Shown one piece after another: positions 34,351 to 45,352 of a stretch of 64,000 nucleotides of DNA (the stretch's first letter is position 1; every line of letters begins with the position of its first letter). Below the pieces are notes generated by a model. That model was not told where the DNA came from. It made no database searches and worked only from the letters and a program-made list of their open reading frames with translations. The stretch comes from Gigaspora margarita (Eukaryota; Glomeromycota; Glomeromycetes; Diversisporales; Gigasporaceae). Location: positions 269,203-333,202 of the forward strand of contig WTPW01000153.1 of assembly GCA_009809945.1 (NCBI GenBank), given 5' to 3'. A program made the position numbers and the translations under genes.

Positions 34351-36260
34351 ATCTAAACGATCATTATACGTTCGGACAAAATTCTACTTTGGGATCAATT
34401 ATGATAATTGACCTTTACAAGATGGTTTCACACGGACTTCACATCTATAATGATGGTCTTTCAATAACTTGAGATCCACCAGATTACCTCCAATAATAAT
34501 GTTGAAAAGCACTGACTCTAGCTATTTTTTATTGAGAATATGAAGTATAAATCAGTTCAATTGATGTATAAACTGAAAGAAGATATATCCAGCAATAACA
34601 ACATAAATTGCGCTGGATATCGTAATCGTCAGCTAAATTTACGATGCGTAGCATCAGTCGGTGGTTTTTCACACAATTTAAAGCAAGAAGACGTTGATAC
34701 AAAGTTTTAAGTTGCCATACAATGACATGATTCCACATGTATTCCGTAAACCTTGCTTTTTATGGGTGAATTGCTTATAACGAGATTATCAGACGATCAT
34801 GTTTCACTTAGGTAATTAATTAAATTGACTTCATTTGCCTGCTAATACAATATTCCTTTTTTTTTGTTAGTAAAATTTTCTTATCAGAATTAGTCACCAT
34901 ATAATATCAAATGTGTAAAAAGATATCAGGTAGTTCCTTGCCAAATTCTAGTGATACTAGATAAAATGGTTTTATTCTTTTTACCTTTGAAAAATTTAAC
35001 ACGTTCGCTTCGATGTTGATTAATTGTCGGGTCGATCGGATTTACTTATTTGGGTCCAGCAAAACCACCTTCTGACTTTTTCCGAAGATTTGAGATTTTT
35101 GATCAAATTAAAGTGTAAGTCCTTGTTTATATGTATTTTTAATGTATATATGTATACATTAATGTGCAAAAATTGGTGAAGAACGGTAATTTAGCAAATG
35201 AGCACATGTCGCACCGCGGCACCTGCTTTGTTTTATTTAAAAATTTAACTATATGAACGTGTAGCCAATCATTTGTCAAATTAATTGGATTAGGGTAAAA
35301 TTTAGGTTTCTCAAACAAAAATCGTCATTTTTGCCATGGCTAGAATACTATTTTGCTGGACCATGACCCAGATAATACATCCCAAAGGTAAGGGGATTAA
35401 ATTTTGTAAATAAACAAAGTGCGTAAAAACACAATGTAAAATTTCGTGCCGACATTTTTACACCAAGGTCGATTTAAACACTTATTTTGGTGTATTTTCA
35501 CTTTTTTTTCTTCCACACGTGTTGGGCTGTTCGGAAACGATCAAAATTCGAACGCACTAATTGTTAGTTGCCATATAGGAGTTTGTATTACCGGCACAAA
35601 TAAGTAAAGCGAATCCCACCGAACACCCAAATATTGCGTATGGGCCGGTGCAATACACGAAAATCGTTACCTAAAATGATTTAATGATAAAATTTTTATC
35701 ATTGTTCAGCTAAAATAACATAAGTTATCTTAAAGAATTTGCCGCTACGCTATAGTGCTCTATTGTTTATCTGTGTCATTTTTTCATTACGCACATTTTA
35801 ATCTGATGCATAAGTTAACTCTCTCGAATATGAAGAAGACAACAAATATAAATGAACGTCACGTGCAGACAGGCATGTTTTTCAAATTTTAATATATAGA
35901 TAATATCTTCTTATTTACATTGATTATCAGCGTAACTATTTATTGAGATCTTTGTAATAAACTATTCATGTCTCATTTAATTTTTCTTATTCGTGTTGAT
36001 CAAATATGGTACAAAAATCATAACCCAATAAAGTTTTATATGCGCGCTGATATGATCATCTTAACGATTTTTTTGAAATTAATAAAAATTTTAATATTAA
36101 TTAAATAATATCCAAATGTGAATTTTTATTTTTTTTTTTAAAAACGAGAGCAAATTTTGGAATAAGGTGTAGATTTACACAGAATCAATTCTACTCATAA
36201 AAAATCCAATTAAATTAAATCCGCCTAATGATTTACCAGATATGATCTTCAATGGGGAAA
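34351..36260. other. Divergent intergenic region between the secreted-protein genes
   Basis: No convincing gene was seen. A 12-bp inverted pair, GGTCCAGCAAAA (35055-35066) and TTTTGCTGGACC (35351-35362), may mark a 308-bp MITE without a clear target duplication. Base composition is less extreme than in the repeat zones. Confidence 0.45.
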
Positions 36261-36263
36261 ATG

Positions 36264-36274
36264 GTTATAAATTT
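36264..36274 (+). promoter_or_regulatory. TATA-like element of SSP-2
   Basis: GTTATAAATTT lies about 85 bp upstream of the SSP-2 ATG at 36355. The position fits, but no transcription data support it. Confidence 0.4.
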
Positions 36275-36354
36275 GCATCAATTAAATAATTTTAATTCGC
36301 AAGTTTACTTATTCTATCTTAAATTTAAGAACCTTTCTTTGAAACATAGTAAAG

Positions 36355-37277
36355 ATGAAGTCTACCTTAACTATTATTCTTTTTTTTCTTTTCATGACTG
36401 TAGCAGCTTATTCTAAAATAGACAACCAAATAAAAACGATAGATGCTGTGCCTTTACCACTTGTAATTGCAAAGGATGAACACGATCCAAATAATTATAT
36501 AGTTAAAAGTCAATGGTATGGCTTGGACATGATGGTGATGGTACGTAAAAAAAAAAAAAAAAGCGTGGTAGCTATTGCTAAAATTTGGTGTCCCCATTGT
36601 ACTTGTGGTATAATATTCTTTTTAAAAATCTTAATCCTAATAAAAAGGATAGACTTTATATTAAAATTTTCATATCAAATTTTGGCTTCATCACCTTTAT
36701 CATCAACAATCATAATATATATATATATTTGAATTTTATATGAGGCATTAATGGTATTTATAAAATTTTTTTTTAGAAAAAATCAAGCATATGATCACAT
36801 GCAAAGATAAAAGTGTAAAGGTTAAAAAACATACACGCCAGGTAAAAAATGATTAATTTGTATAGGGATGTTAATAGACTAATCTGGTTCAATTTGCTCT
36901 AGCTTTTGTCTCCATCTATTATGATCTATAATATTAAAAACTTTGCTAGTCCTGTAAAGTCCGGACTGGACTGATTTTTAGACTTAGAGTTGACCAATTT
37001 TTTCAGTTCCAGACTGGTTTTAGACTAACTGTGTTCTATTTGTCTAAACTAGGCATATAACATCCATAATTTTGTTATATTTCTTTTTTTTATAAATCAA
37101 TTTCTAACCTGAAATTCTTTTTTAATTTTTTAGGTTCAAAAATTCTCTGATTATGAATCTCACTATGAGATTAAAGTTCCTGAACATGCGGACATAGTGC
37201 TTTGCGAAAGAAATATGAGAACGTTTGATAACGAATTTCTTGGATTCTCTACATTCAGCTTCAGACATACGAGTTAA
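36355..37277 (+). CDS. Small secreted protein, three exons, probable frameshift (SSP-2)
   Basis: Exons by homology to SSP-1 are 36355-36540, 36777-36841 and 37134-37277. The start MKSTLTIILFFLFMTVAAYS is a signal peptide. The mature part reads AVPLPLVIAKDEHDPNNYIV and KSQWYG, then IKHMITCKDKSVKVKKHTRQ, then VQKFSDYESHYEIKVPEHAD, ending TFSFRHTS. Exon 1 is 186 bp, while exon 2 needs an incoming single base, as in SSP-1. One base is therefore missing in exon 1, most simply a C in TTGGACATGATGG. Either this is a pseudogene or the base was lost in sequencing. Intron 1 is 236 bp against 75 bp in the paralogue and carries a 15-17-bp A-run. Intron 2 is 292 bp because a 206-bp MITE sits in it. The uninterrupted open frame running to 36732 is read-through into intron 1. 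Confidence 0.7.
36863..37068. mobile_element. hAT-like MITE in intron 2 of SSP-2
   Basis: The left end TAGGGATGTTA matches the reverse complement of the right end, TATGGATGTTA. The flanks AATTTGTA and ATTTTGTT agree at 6 of 8. The interior uses AGTCTGG, GTCCGGACTGG and AGACTGG words like the elements at 7141 and 60078. Subtracting the element and one duplication leaves an intron of about 78 bp, close to the 83 bp of the paralogue, which supports the call. Confidence 0.7.
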
Positions 37278-37769
37278 AAACAGTAATATTTTAATTGTAA
37301 AGCTTAATATATTATTAATTATTTAATTAATTAGCTGTTATCTATTCATTTGATACAAATAACAAAAAGGTTCCTTGCTTTTTTATAAATTCATAGCATA
37401 ATGAATTTGCTTGTTATTAAATAGATATTTTGCATAAAAAAGTTATAAGGAATATACAATAAAAATAATTTTATTAATATGAAATAAGTTTTCCGAATGT
37501 TATAAATTATGAAATTGATTTAGAATTAAATTTAGAGTTGAATGAGTAGTTCATTTCAATAAAGTTCACAGATAGAATAATAAACCTTTTCGACAAGTAT
37601 TCTTACAAAAATCCTTTGTGTGATATGCCACATTTCTAAATATCTTCTTTAAACATTTTTCACCCTTTAAATTACACGTGAAAATGATGCAGAAAGATTT
37701 AAATAATATAGAAAATATTTGGAAAATTTGCATATCGTACATTAGAGTTAAAAATTATAGTTTAGAATA
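37278..37769. other. 3' flank of SSP-2, nothing recognisable
   Basis: AT-rich DNA with AATAAA words near 37459 and 37560 that could serve as polyadenylation signals for either strand. No gene was seen. Confidence 0.4.
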
Positions 37770-37845
37770 GGTATTTTGCACCCCATACCAGACCGATCAG
37801 GTTACCCATACCATAATGATATTCTGTAATCTTACTATTGAATGG
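37770..37845. repeat. Solo end related to the 11669-12062 inverted-repeat family
   Basis: TAGGTATTTTGCACCCCATA and GATCAGG...CCATACC resemble GGTATTTTACACCCTTATAA and CTGATCATCCATACTG in the 11-12 kb array. Only one end is recognisable. Confidence 0.5.
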
Positions 37846-37914
37846 ATGAAATCAATTCGCATGACTTAAATTCAATAGTTTAACTATAGTATCTATAGTT
37901 AGAGTAATTTACTA

Positions 37915-38072
37915 CCCCGTAAAAAGCTTATTTTACGAATATTTCCATAATTTCTCCATACTAATTGACAAAATTTAGACAAGCCGAATAATTTCCATGA
38001 TTTGTTATAAATTCTGTAATTATGCAACATTTATGGAATGTATAAAACTCAGATCGACTTTTTTATAGGGTT
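37915..38072. mobile_element. Possible short inverted-repeat element (ACCCCGTAAAAAG ends)
   Basis: ACCCCGTAAAAAG at the left is mirrored by CTTTTTTATAGGGT at the right. The body is about 158 bp of AT-rich DNA. The target duplication is unclear, so confidence is low. Confidence 0.4.
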
Positions 38073-38369
38073 ACAGTTAACTACAGTTTCGAGTAATTAA
38101 CTGTAATTCGATTAGTTGCTCTGCAATATGCGTACTGCTTATCATCGTATGAGAGAGCTCCATTAATCACGTCAAAAATTTAACTCCAGTGGTTGACATT
38201 AGAAAACTATGTGATCTGGACCATAAAATGTAGGGTGAATCTGTGTATTCTTTATTTTAGAAGGAATTTGGAGTTATGCATTTTTTTTAACCAAGAGCAA
38301 GAACAAGCATTTATCTACAATTAATCTTACAAAGGGCTTACATTATAATTTGAGCGTTTGTGCTCAAAT

Positions 38370-38440
38370 TTAAGCGTATACGCTCGAGGTGCAATGTTTA
38401 TAAATTGTGAAATCGCGTATACGCGATATTTTGAGCTTAT
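38370..38440. repeat. Cluster of GCGTATACGC palindromes
   Basis: AAGCGTATACGCTCGAG, ATCGCGTATACGCGAT (perfect 16-bp palindrome near 38412) and TTATACGCTTGC occur within 70 bp. A related GCGCGTATACGTG is at 44202. They could be protein-binding palindromes or the core of a small hairpin element. Confidence 0.55.
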
Positions 38441-39160
38441 ACGCTTGCATGAAGTAAGCCACTAGATTGCATCATAATGCCTAATACTACTCGAGGTAAG
38501 ATCAATTAGGTAGTTTCGCGACATTGTCACGCTAAATTAATAGAGTGGTCACAGTATATTCAATAACTAAATTCTATGATAAAAAAGACCAAAACTTATG
38601 TTAATCATGTTGTAGTGAGATTTGGGAATCTCAATAAATATACTTTGTCAAAAAATAAACGTTCTGTGATACAGTATGTATCAGCTCTAAAAAATTTTCT
38701 ATTTGCGTTAACAAATAAGGCTTCACAAAGTTAATTTCTTGGTTTTCATAACATAAAATAAAAATTATGACCTGGCCACCCGGATTTTTATTTCTTTCAG
38801 GGTTGGAGAAATTATTTTGTAAGTTTCTGCTGAATGGATTTTTTTTTTAAAAAAAAATTTTTATATTAAGATTCTAAAAAAATAATAATAAAGTGATCCA
38901 CAAGGTTTTTGAACTAAGCTAATCTCATTCATATTTCTAAATAAATAGATTCTTTGATCTTTATGGTTCTAATAGTGGTAATATATTAAACTTTGCCTTG
39001 AGACCTGGAAATATGACCTTCTGGATTTAAGCAATAATCTATAAATTAATGTGATTAGTTGCATATTCATGCAATCTATCTTATTTGTTTTTTTAAATAT
39101 TATTATCATTAAAAATTTTATTATCGATTTATTGTTTATTGTAGTATACACAATATGCAA
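38441..39160. other. Intergenic, no gene seen
   Basis: AT-rich DNA. ATTAGGTAGTTTCGCGACAT at about 38510 resembles ATTAGGTAGCTGCGCGACGC at 44750, a second dispersed word shared with the 44.7-kb element. Confidence 0.4.
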
Positions 39161-40127
39161 TTAAATTTGAAAACCAATTAGAATATATAATTGTTAAAAT
39201 TGAAATAGTATTGGAAATATCATAATTTTTATTATAAGTTACTATGAAAAATTCCATTACTCACTATTCAATAATCATAGCATTAAAATTGTCATGATTT
39301 TTATAATAATTACTGTAAAGAATTCTGTTATGGAATTTACTTGCTAATATGGTATATTTAATGGTTAAAGCTAAGTTAGTATTGGAATCATCATGGTTTC
39401 TATATAAAAAATTGTAACAGAACTTGCTTATTATTTTAGTGACCTATTAGGCAATTAAGGTTGCATTGGAATTATTATGATTTGCTGTAAAGAATTCTGT
39501 TATAAAACTTGTTCATTAATGTGATATATACAGTAGTTAAGGTTGAGTCAATGATTGATTTTTACTATAAAAAATTCTGTTACAAAATTTACTTTCTATT
39601 CCAGTAATTACAGTATGTGATTAAGGTTGAACTGGTTGCATTGGAATTATTAAATTTCTATTATGATGAAATAAAGAATTCTCTTACAGAATTAGTATAA
39701 TCCCTAATATAAGTTACTATAATGAAATGCTATTACAAAATTTATTCACTATTTCAGTAACCAAAGTATTGTTAATATAAAAAATATCTGTTCAGAATTT
39801 ACACACTATTCTGATAACAATAATGTGTTGTTATTTTATCCTGTTATAGAGCTTACTCTTCAATGCAGTACATATTATGTTTAAAGTTGAGTTAGATTAG
39901 GATTCCTACAAACCCGGATCAAATCAAACTTTAGGCCAAGTTTGAGTTTGATTTGATTTCAAATCAAACTTTAGGCCAAGTTTGAGTTTGATTTGATTTC
40001 AAATCAAACCCAAACTCAAACTGGCATTAAAAAAAATGTTTGAGTTTGATTTGAAGCAACCTTTTTAATTAAATTTGAGTTTGATTTGGGTTTGAGTTTG
40101 AAGTTTGCAAACTAGTTTGAGTTTGAA

Positions 40128-40679
40128 TACTGTATATTGCCAAAAATAAGCTACCTCCAAAAATAAACTACCCTCTCTCTTTTGGTCAAGAAATACAAAA
40201 ACGTCTTTGATCCAAAAATAAGCTAACACGATCGATGAAAGTTCCTATATAGTAAAGTCCATAATTTACTAAGCAAATCGATTAAAATCGCTTAAGAAAA
40301 CTTATTCAGCAGATAAAAATACGTATACTCTAAAATTTACAACAAAATTGAAGGTATTTTTATTAATTGGAATTTAATATTTACGTTCAACAAAGAGATT
40401 AAAATTTTAATAACAAAATATATTCGTTGAAAGTAAAAATTAAAAGTCAAATAATAAAAAGTACTCATATTTTGATGAAACTTTCAGGATAGATGTATTT
40501 TGGTCTTCTAAATAATTTACTTAATGCAAATAATGGATCTATAGTAGAATCTAGACTTAACTATGTAGCTACTATTGGCGATTGACCAAAAATCGATTTT
40601 ATCCAAAAATAAGCAACCCCAGATTTTTTGCATCAAAAATCGTCCAAAAAAGGTAGCTTATTTTCAGAAGCATACAGTA
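40128..40679 (+). mobile_element. TACTGTA element, copy 1 (nested)
   Basis: It starts TACTGTATATTGCCAAAAAT and ends GAAGCATACAGTA. Inner sequence has CTATATAGTAAAGTCC and, inverted in the right half, TTACTATGTAGC. The length is about 552 bp. There is no coding capacity. Confidence 0.75.
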
Positions 40680-40686
40680 ATATAAA

Positions 40687-41233
40687 TACTGTATATTGCC
40701 AAAAAATAAGCCACTTCCAAAAATAAACTACCCTCTTTTATTGGTCAAAAAACTCAAAAATATCTTTGATACGAAAATAAGCTACCCACGATCGATGAAA
40801 GTTGCTATATAGTAAAGTCCAAACTTTACTAAATAAATCGATTAATCGCTTAAGTAAACTTATTTAGAAGATCAAAATACGTATTCTCTGAAAATTACAA
40901 CAAAATTGGAGAACCTTTTATTAATTGGTTTTTAATTTTTACGTTCAACAAAGAGATTAAACTTTTATTAACAAAATATATTCGTTGAACGTAAAAATTA
41001 AAAGTCAAATAATAAAAAGTACTCATATTTTGATAAAACTTCAGCATATGTGTAGTTGAGTCTTCCAAACAAGTCTACTTAAGCGCTAATAATTAATTTA
41101 CATAGTAAAATTTAGACTTTACTATGTAACAACTATTGGCGACTGACCAAAAATTGATTATATCTGAAAATATCCCAGATTTTTAGTGTCCAAAATCGTC
41201 CAAAAAAGTAGCTTATTTTCGGAAACATATGGT
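40687..41233 (+). mobile_element. TACTGTA element, copy 2 (tandem to copy 1)
   Basis: It begins seven bases after copy 1 in the same orientation and is about 85-90 percent similar by eye. The right end has decayed to CATATGGTA. Same-orientation tandem copies inside a larger transposon are unusual for simple MITE insertion and may reflect duplication. Confidence 0.75.
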
Positions 41234-43072
41234 ATATTTTTATATTTTAAACAAGTTTACTTAAATATAAAGTAAGAATTAAGAAACTTGTTTAAAATTT
41301 AAAAATATATTTATATTATTCAAACTCAAACTAGTTTGCAAACTTCAAATCAAACTCAAATCAAACTTTGAATGAAATTTGGGTTTGGTTTGAGTTTGAT
41401 TATTTTTTATTTGAGTTTGGTTTGATTTCAAACTTTATAAAATTTATAGTTTGAGTTTGGTTTGATTTGGGGTTTGATCAAACTCAAATCAAACCCGGAT
41501 CAAACTTCGGAACCCTAAGTTAGATTAAAAGTATTATGATTTCTATATAAAAAGTCTGTTATAGAACTTACCTACTTAAAATTTTGGTTATTGAACTTAT
41601 TGATAATAGGTACATTTAGGTGAATTAGTATTGAAATTATTATAATTAGTTACTATAAAAAATCTGTTACAGAATTTACTTGCTATTTTGTTATTATTAT
41701 ATATGGTTAAGTTGAGTTAGTTTGTTAGAATTTCATGATCATGATTTCTAATTTAAGATATAGTTATAGAACTTACTTACTAATGCAGTACATATAGCAG
41801 TGGATTAGTATTAAAATTATTATAGTTTCTATTACAAGTTATCACAAAAAATTTTTCTGCAGAACTTGATGTTCTGTTACCACAATATGTGATTTAGATT
41901 GAGTTAGTTTGAATTAGAATTTTTGTAGTTTCTACTATAAGTTGCTATAAAGCTCAGTTATAGAACTTACTTACTAATGCAATACATATAGTAATTAAGG
42001 TTGTGTTAATATTGGAATTGTCCCAATTTCTACTCAAAATTACTATAAAAAAAATTCTGTTAAAGTACTCACAATTCCAGTAACATGATGTGTTATTGTA
42101 GTCAAGTTAGTTTGTATTAGAATTATTATGACTTCAACCATGGGTTACTGCCAAAAATTTTGTTACAGATATAGTATGTATAAAGTTAATATTAGAAATT
42201 GACATGACCTTAATCATGAATTACTAAAAAAAATTCTGACACAGCATCTACTTATTATTTTGTACCTACAGTATGTAGTTAAGGTTGAATTGATTGAATT
42301 GGAATTAACAGACTGATACCATGAGCTTATAAAGAATTCTATTACATAATTGTTGTAATGTCTACTCTATAAGCTATCATTAAAAATTCTGTTGCTGCTA
42401 TTCTAGTGATAGTATATGGCTTAAGGTTAAGTTGATTGCATTAGAATTATCATCATTAATTAATGTAAAAAATTCTGTCATAAAACATTTCAATAGAAAA
42501 GAGAGAAATTTATTTTTAGGTCCATAGATTTTTAAAAAAGTCACGTTTTAATTTTTGATCACAACAATGATTATTGCAGTCTCTACTCAGAACCTTTTGA
42601 ACTTGATTAATGCTGTTAGTAAAGATGTAAAAACATGATTTAACATGGCTTTTTAAAACTTTTAACTGGAGCTAAAAATAGATTTCTCTTTTCTATTGAA
42701 CAGCTATATTTGATGGTTGAATTAGTATTAGTACATAAAAATTTTGCTACAACTTGTTCGTTATTTTGGTGACCACAGTATGTTAAAGTTGAGTTTGTTG
42801 CATTGGAATTAAAATAGATTCTACTATGAATTATTACAGGGATAAATTCTGTTACAGAAATTAATGTTAGGTATACTGTTACTATAGTATGTGGTTATGG
42901 TTAGTCTGCATTTAAATTTTCCAAACACGTGTGGGCCCAGTACGATCAGCCCATGTAAACTCAAAAAATAATTATATTAGTTGTCACCTCATATTGGCAG
43001 TCGAGTCCTAACTATAAACTAAGTCGATGTTACAAAACCTGCTTAGCCTGCTTAGTCAACTAATGTTAAAAT

Positions 43073-43255
43073 ATGCACATTTTGAACATTTTGAGCCATT
43101 CCGTCGCCTAACTTTTAAAAATATCGCACATTTTGAACATTTTGAGCCATTCCGTCGACTAACTCTTAAAATATCGCACATTTTGAACATTTTGAGCCAT
43201 TCCGTCGCCTAGCTCTTAAAATATCGCACATTTTGAACATTTTGAGCCATTCCGT
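43073..43255 (+). repeat. 50-bp minisatellite, four copies
   Basis: GCACATTTTGAACATTTTGA then GCCATTCCGTCG and CTTAAAATATC recurs at about 43074, 43125, 43175 and 43225, almost without change. The last copy is cut after CCGT. The overlapping open frame just repeats HFEHFEPFRRLT and is not taken as a gene. Confidence 0.9.
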
Positions 43256-43919
43256 GCCAATCGTGCGATGTGCATGATGCACACGTTGCACATGACTTGC
43301 ACATGTTAACGTATATTAAATCGTAACAATAAAAGTAAGCATGATTTGATCTAATTGTGCATGATGAGCCTAGTGCACGACCAATCAAAGGCATCAATAT
43401 ATTATAATAAAATATTAAAGCGGATAATTGATGTTAATTGACAATTAACTCTGAATTAGATTTATGGCGTTAGTATAGTAATTGTCATGAATTTTTAAGC
43501 TTTCCCATGCTGGATTTACGGCAGTAATTAGTTTTTTAAAAAAAATTGAAATTTAGATTCTTGATTTTTGGACCCGCTCAGGTTATAAAATCCAAGAAAT
43601 TAATTTGTATGGCCTAATAATCTAAAGTCTAATAAATTATATATATCATATTTAGTACGTATTATCTTTATAAATTTTTTTTATCGAATTATTTATATCA
43701 TATTTAGTAAGTATTATCATTTAATATTTTTTTAAACGATCAAGACAAATCTAGTGTTAGCAGCGACATCTTAAGTCGTGAAAAATATGAAACAGGTGAT
43801 AATTATGATCACGGTACCAATCGGAAGTTATATTTTGGAAACGTACGCCATTTCTTTCTTGACTAAGCTTTTCACTCAGCCCATGGTACATGACATTAAT
43901 AGAAGGTAAGTGATAAAAT

Positions 43920-43997
43920 GAAGAATTAGACAAATACAGAAATGAGGAGACACAGGAAAATTAATCAGTACTGTCACAAATTCGAAATTTGTGACAT
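43920..43997 (+). repeat. Dispersed repeat copy 2 followed by a hairpin
   Basis: AGAATTAGACAAATACAG and AAATGAGGAGACACAGG match the repeat at 5508-5556. Directly after it is a 9-bp stem hairpin, GTCACAAAT...ATTTGTGAC, around TCGAA at 43975-43997. Confidence 0.6.
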
Positions 43998-43999
43998 TA

Positions 44000-44715
44000 G
44001 AGATTCGAATTTCCCTATTAGTTTTACCCCCAACATTTGTATATAGATCGTTTTTCTTTATTCAGTATAAATAATTTTCATTTCATTTTTGTATAATTCG
44101 TTAGATGTTAGTCAAAATCTGAGGTGGAAACTTATATGTACTTGTTAGTTAATACATGATCGTCCCCTTTTACTCAATTTGTATAGCACTTCCAACGTGT
44201 TAGCGCGTATACGTGTTATAATGGGTAAAATTACAATGAAAGCGAATGTTCGGGATAACACGTCAACGTGTTGTGCTTAAAACCGAATGAGTTCATAGCA
44301 TGCTAAAAATGCTAGATGACACATTAATGTATTAGGAAGCACATCAAACGTGTAGTATATTAAAGTTACATTTATATAAGTGCAAATTTTCCAATGTGGC
44401 AGAGAGGGTACCCCTCTGATTTTTTCTAATAAGAATGATAGAGAATGTTTCCTTTTCGCATTACCCAAAATAATAAATGAAGTAAGCTAGTGTAGTGCTT
44501 AAGAGACCTTTATTCGAGTAAATCATAAATTTATATCCCAGTAACTATTAGAGCTAAATCCGTGTATCACTGTATACTTTCCGAATAATAGTTGAAGTAC
44601 AGATGATACGAATTACACAAAAATACGGATTTCAAACAGTTACGTATGTGTAATAATTTATAGTTATTGTATGGGTATGTAGTGAATAACCCAGTTACAC
44701 ACAGGAGATCCCAAT
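44000..44715. other. Intergenic, no gene seen
   Basis: Contains scattered AACGTGTT and ACACGT words (44195-44360) in both orientations. The open frame at 44277-44468 (minus) lacks support. Confidence 0.4.
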
Positions 44716-45221
44716 TTCGCCGACACCTAATTCGCCGACACCTATTTCATTAGGTAGCTGCGCGACGCCATCGCGCAAAACCAGGAACGGAATAAAACAA
44801 GTAATGCATGATACGGGAAGCCCACTGTTACAACCGTGGGAGAGTCTTGTAATATGGTAGGTCGAATTAGCTCAGGGTTGTAAGCATAACCAAGATTTAA
44901 TACGCGAGCAAAGGTACGAAAGGAATGTTTTTATTTTTTATTATTTAATATATATATTTAAAATGGACAAACAATGGCATATGCGTATCAATATTTAAGG
45001 GTGATCGATCTGGATCGATTATACTTATTAAATAAACAATAAGGATTCGAGATTACACCAACTAAATTTAGTAGTCACGGGTTTAATGAGGTAGACTTGT
45101 TTAATAATTATTTAAGGGTGAATGATACAAGTAAGATATATTTTTGTACGTACTAAGGAAAAAATGGAAAGGAATGTCCCTTCTTTATTAATTTCATATT
45201 TATAAATTTTTAAATTTACAA

Positions 45222-45352
45222 GTTCGAAACCAATATTTTAGGTTTCGGGCCAATACCAGTGGTTTTAGACCACTCTGGTTAGTTTCGAACCACTCTGGTT
45301 GGTTTCGAACCATCACAGTGGGTTTGAGACCAAAATCAGTGGTTTTGAACCT
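45222..45352 (+). repeat. ~22-bp minisatellite of GGTTTCGAACCACTC words
   Basis: GGTTTCGGGCCAATACCAGT, GTTTCGAACCACTCTGGTT and related words occur about six times. Many contain TTCGAA or TTCRRACC. Confidence 0.6.

Larger units (their letters stand above)
39898..41517. mobile_element. 1.6-kb hAT-like element of TTTGAGTTTGA words, perfect 8-bp duplication
   Basis: The left end TAGGATTCCTACAAACCCGG and the inverse of the right end, TAGGGTTCCGAAGTTTGATC, are flanked by a perfect 8-bp duplication AGTTAGAT (39890-39897 and 41518-41525). The first and last ~200 bp are almost entirely GTTTGAGTTTGA/TCAAACTCAAAC words, closing with CAAACTAGTTTGAGTTTG on both sides. The centre holds two copies of the TACTGTA family. 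There is no transposase. Confidence 0.85.
39160..42880 (+). repeat. Degenerate satellite, ~80-110-bp unit, interrupted by a 1.6-kb element
   Basis: A recognisable core, AAAAATTCTGTTACAGAATT, then TTACTTACTATTTCAGTAAC, CAGTATGTGGTTAAGGTTGA and GCATTGGAATTATTATGATT, recurs about twenty times between 39240 and 42850. Spacing is 80-110 bp with much divergence. The repeats at 39160-39897 and 41518-42880 have the same orientation and continue one another across the inserted element. No coding meaning was seen. Confidence 0.75.

Noticed and set aside
34529..34738. 69-codon minus-strand open frame between the secreted-protein genes
   Set aside because: No signal peptide or recognisable domain, and no counterpart near the paralogue. 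A real small gene is not excluded.
35055..35362. Certain MITE with GGTCCAGCAAAA ends
   Set aside because: Only a 12-bp inverted pair, no target duplication and no second copy in the window; kept as a note in the intergenic entry.
43027..43212. Open frame of repeated HFEHFEPFRRLT
   Set aside because: It is created by the 50-bp minisatellite; no other evidence for a protein.
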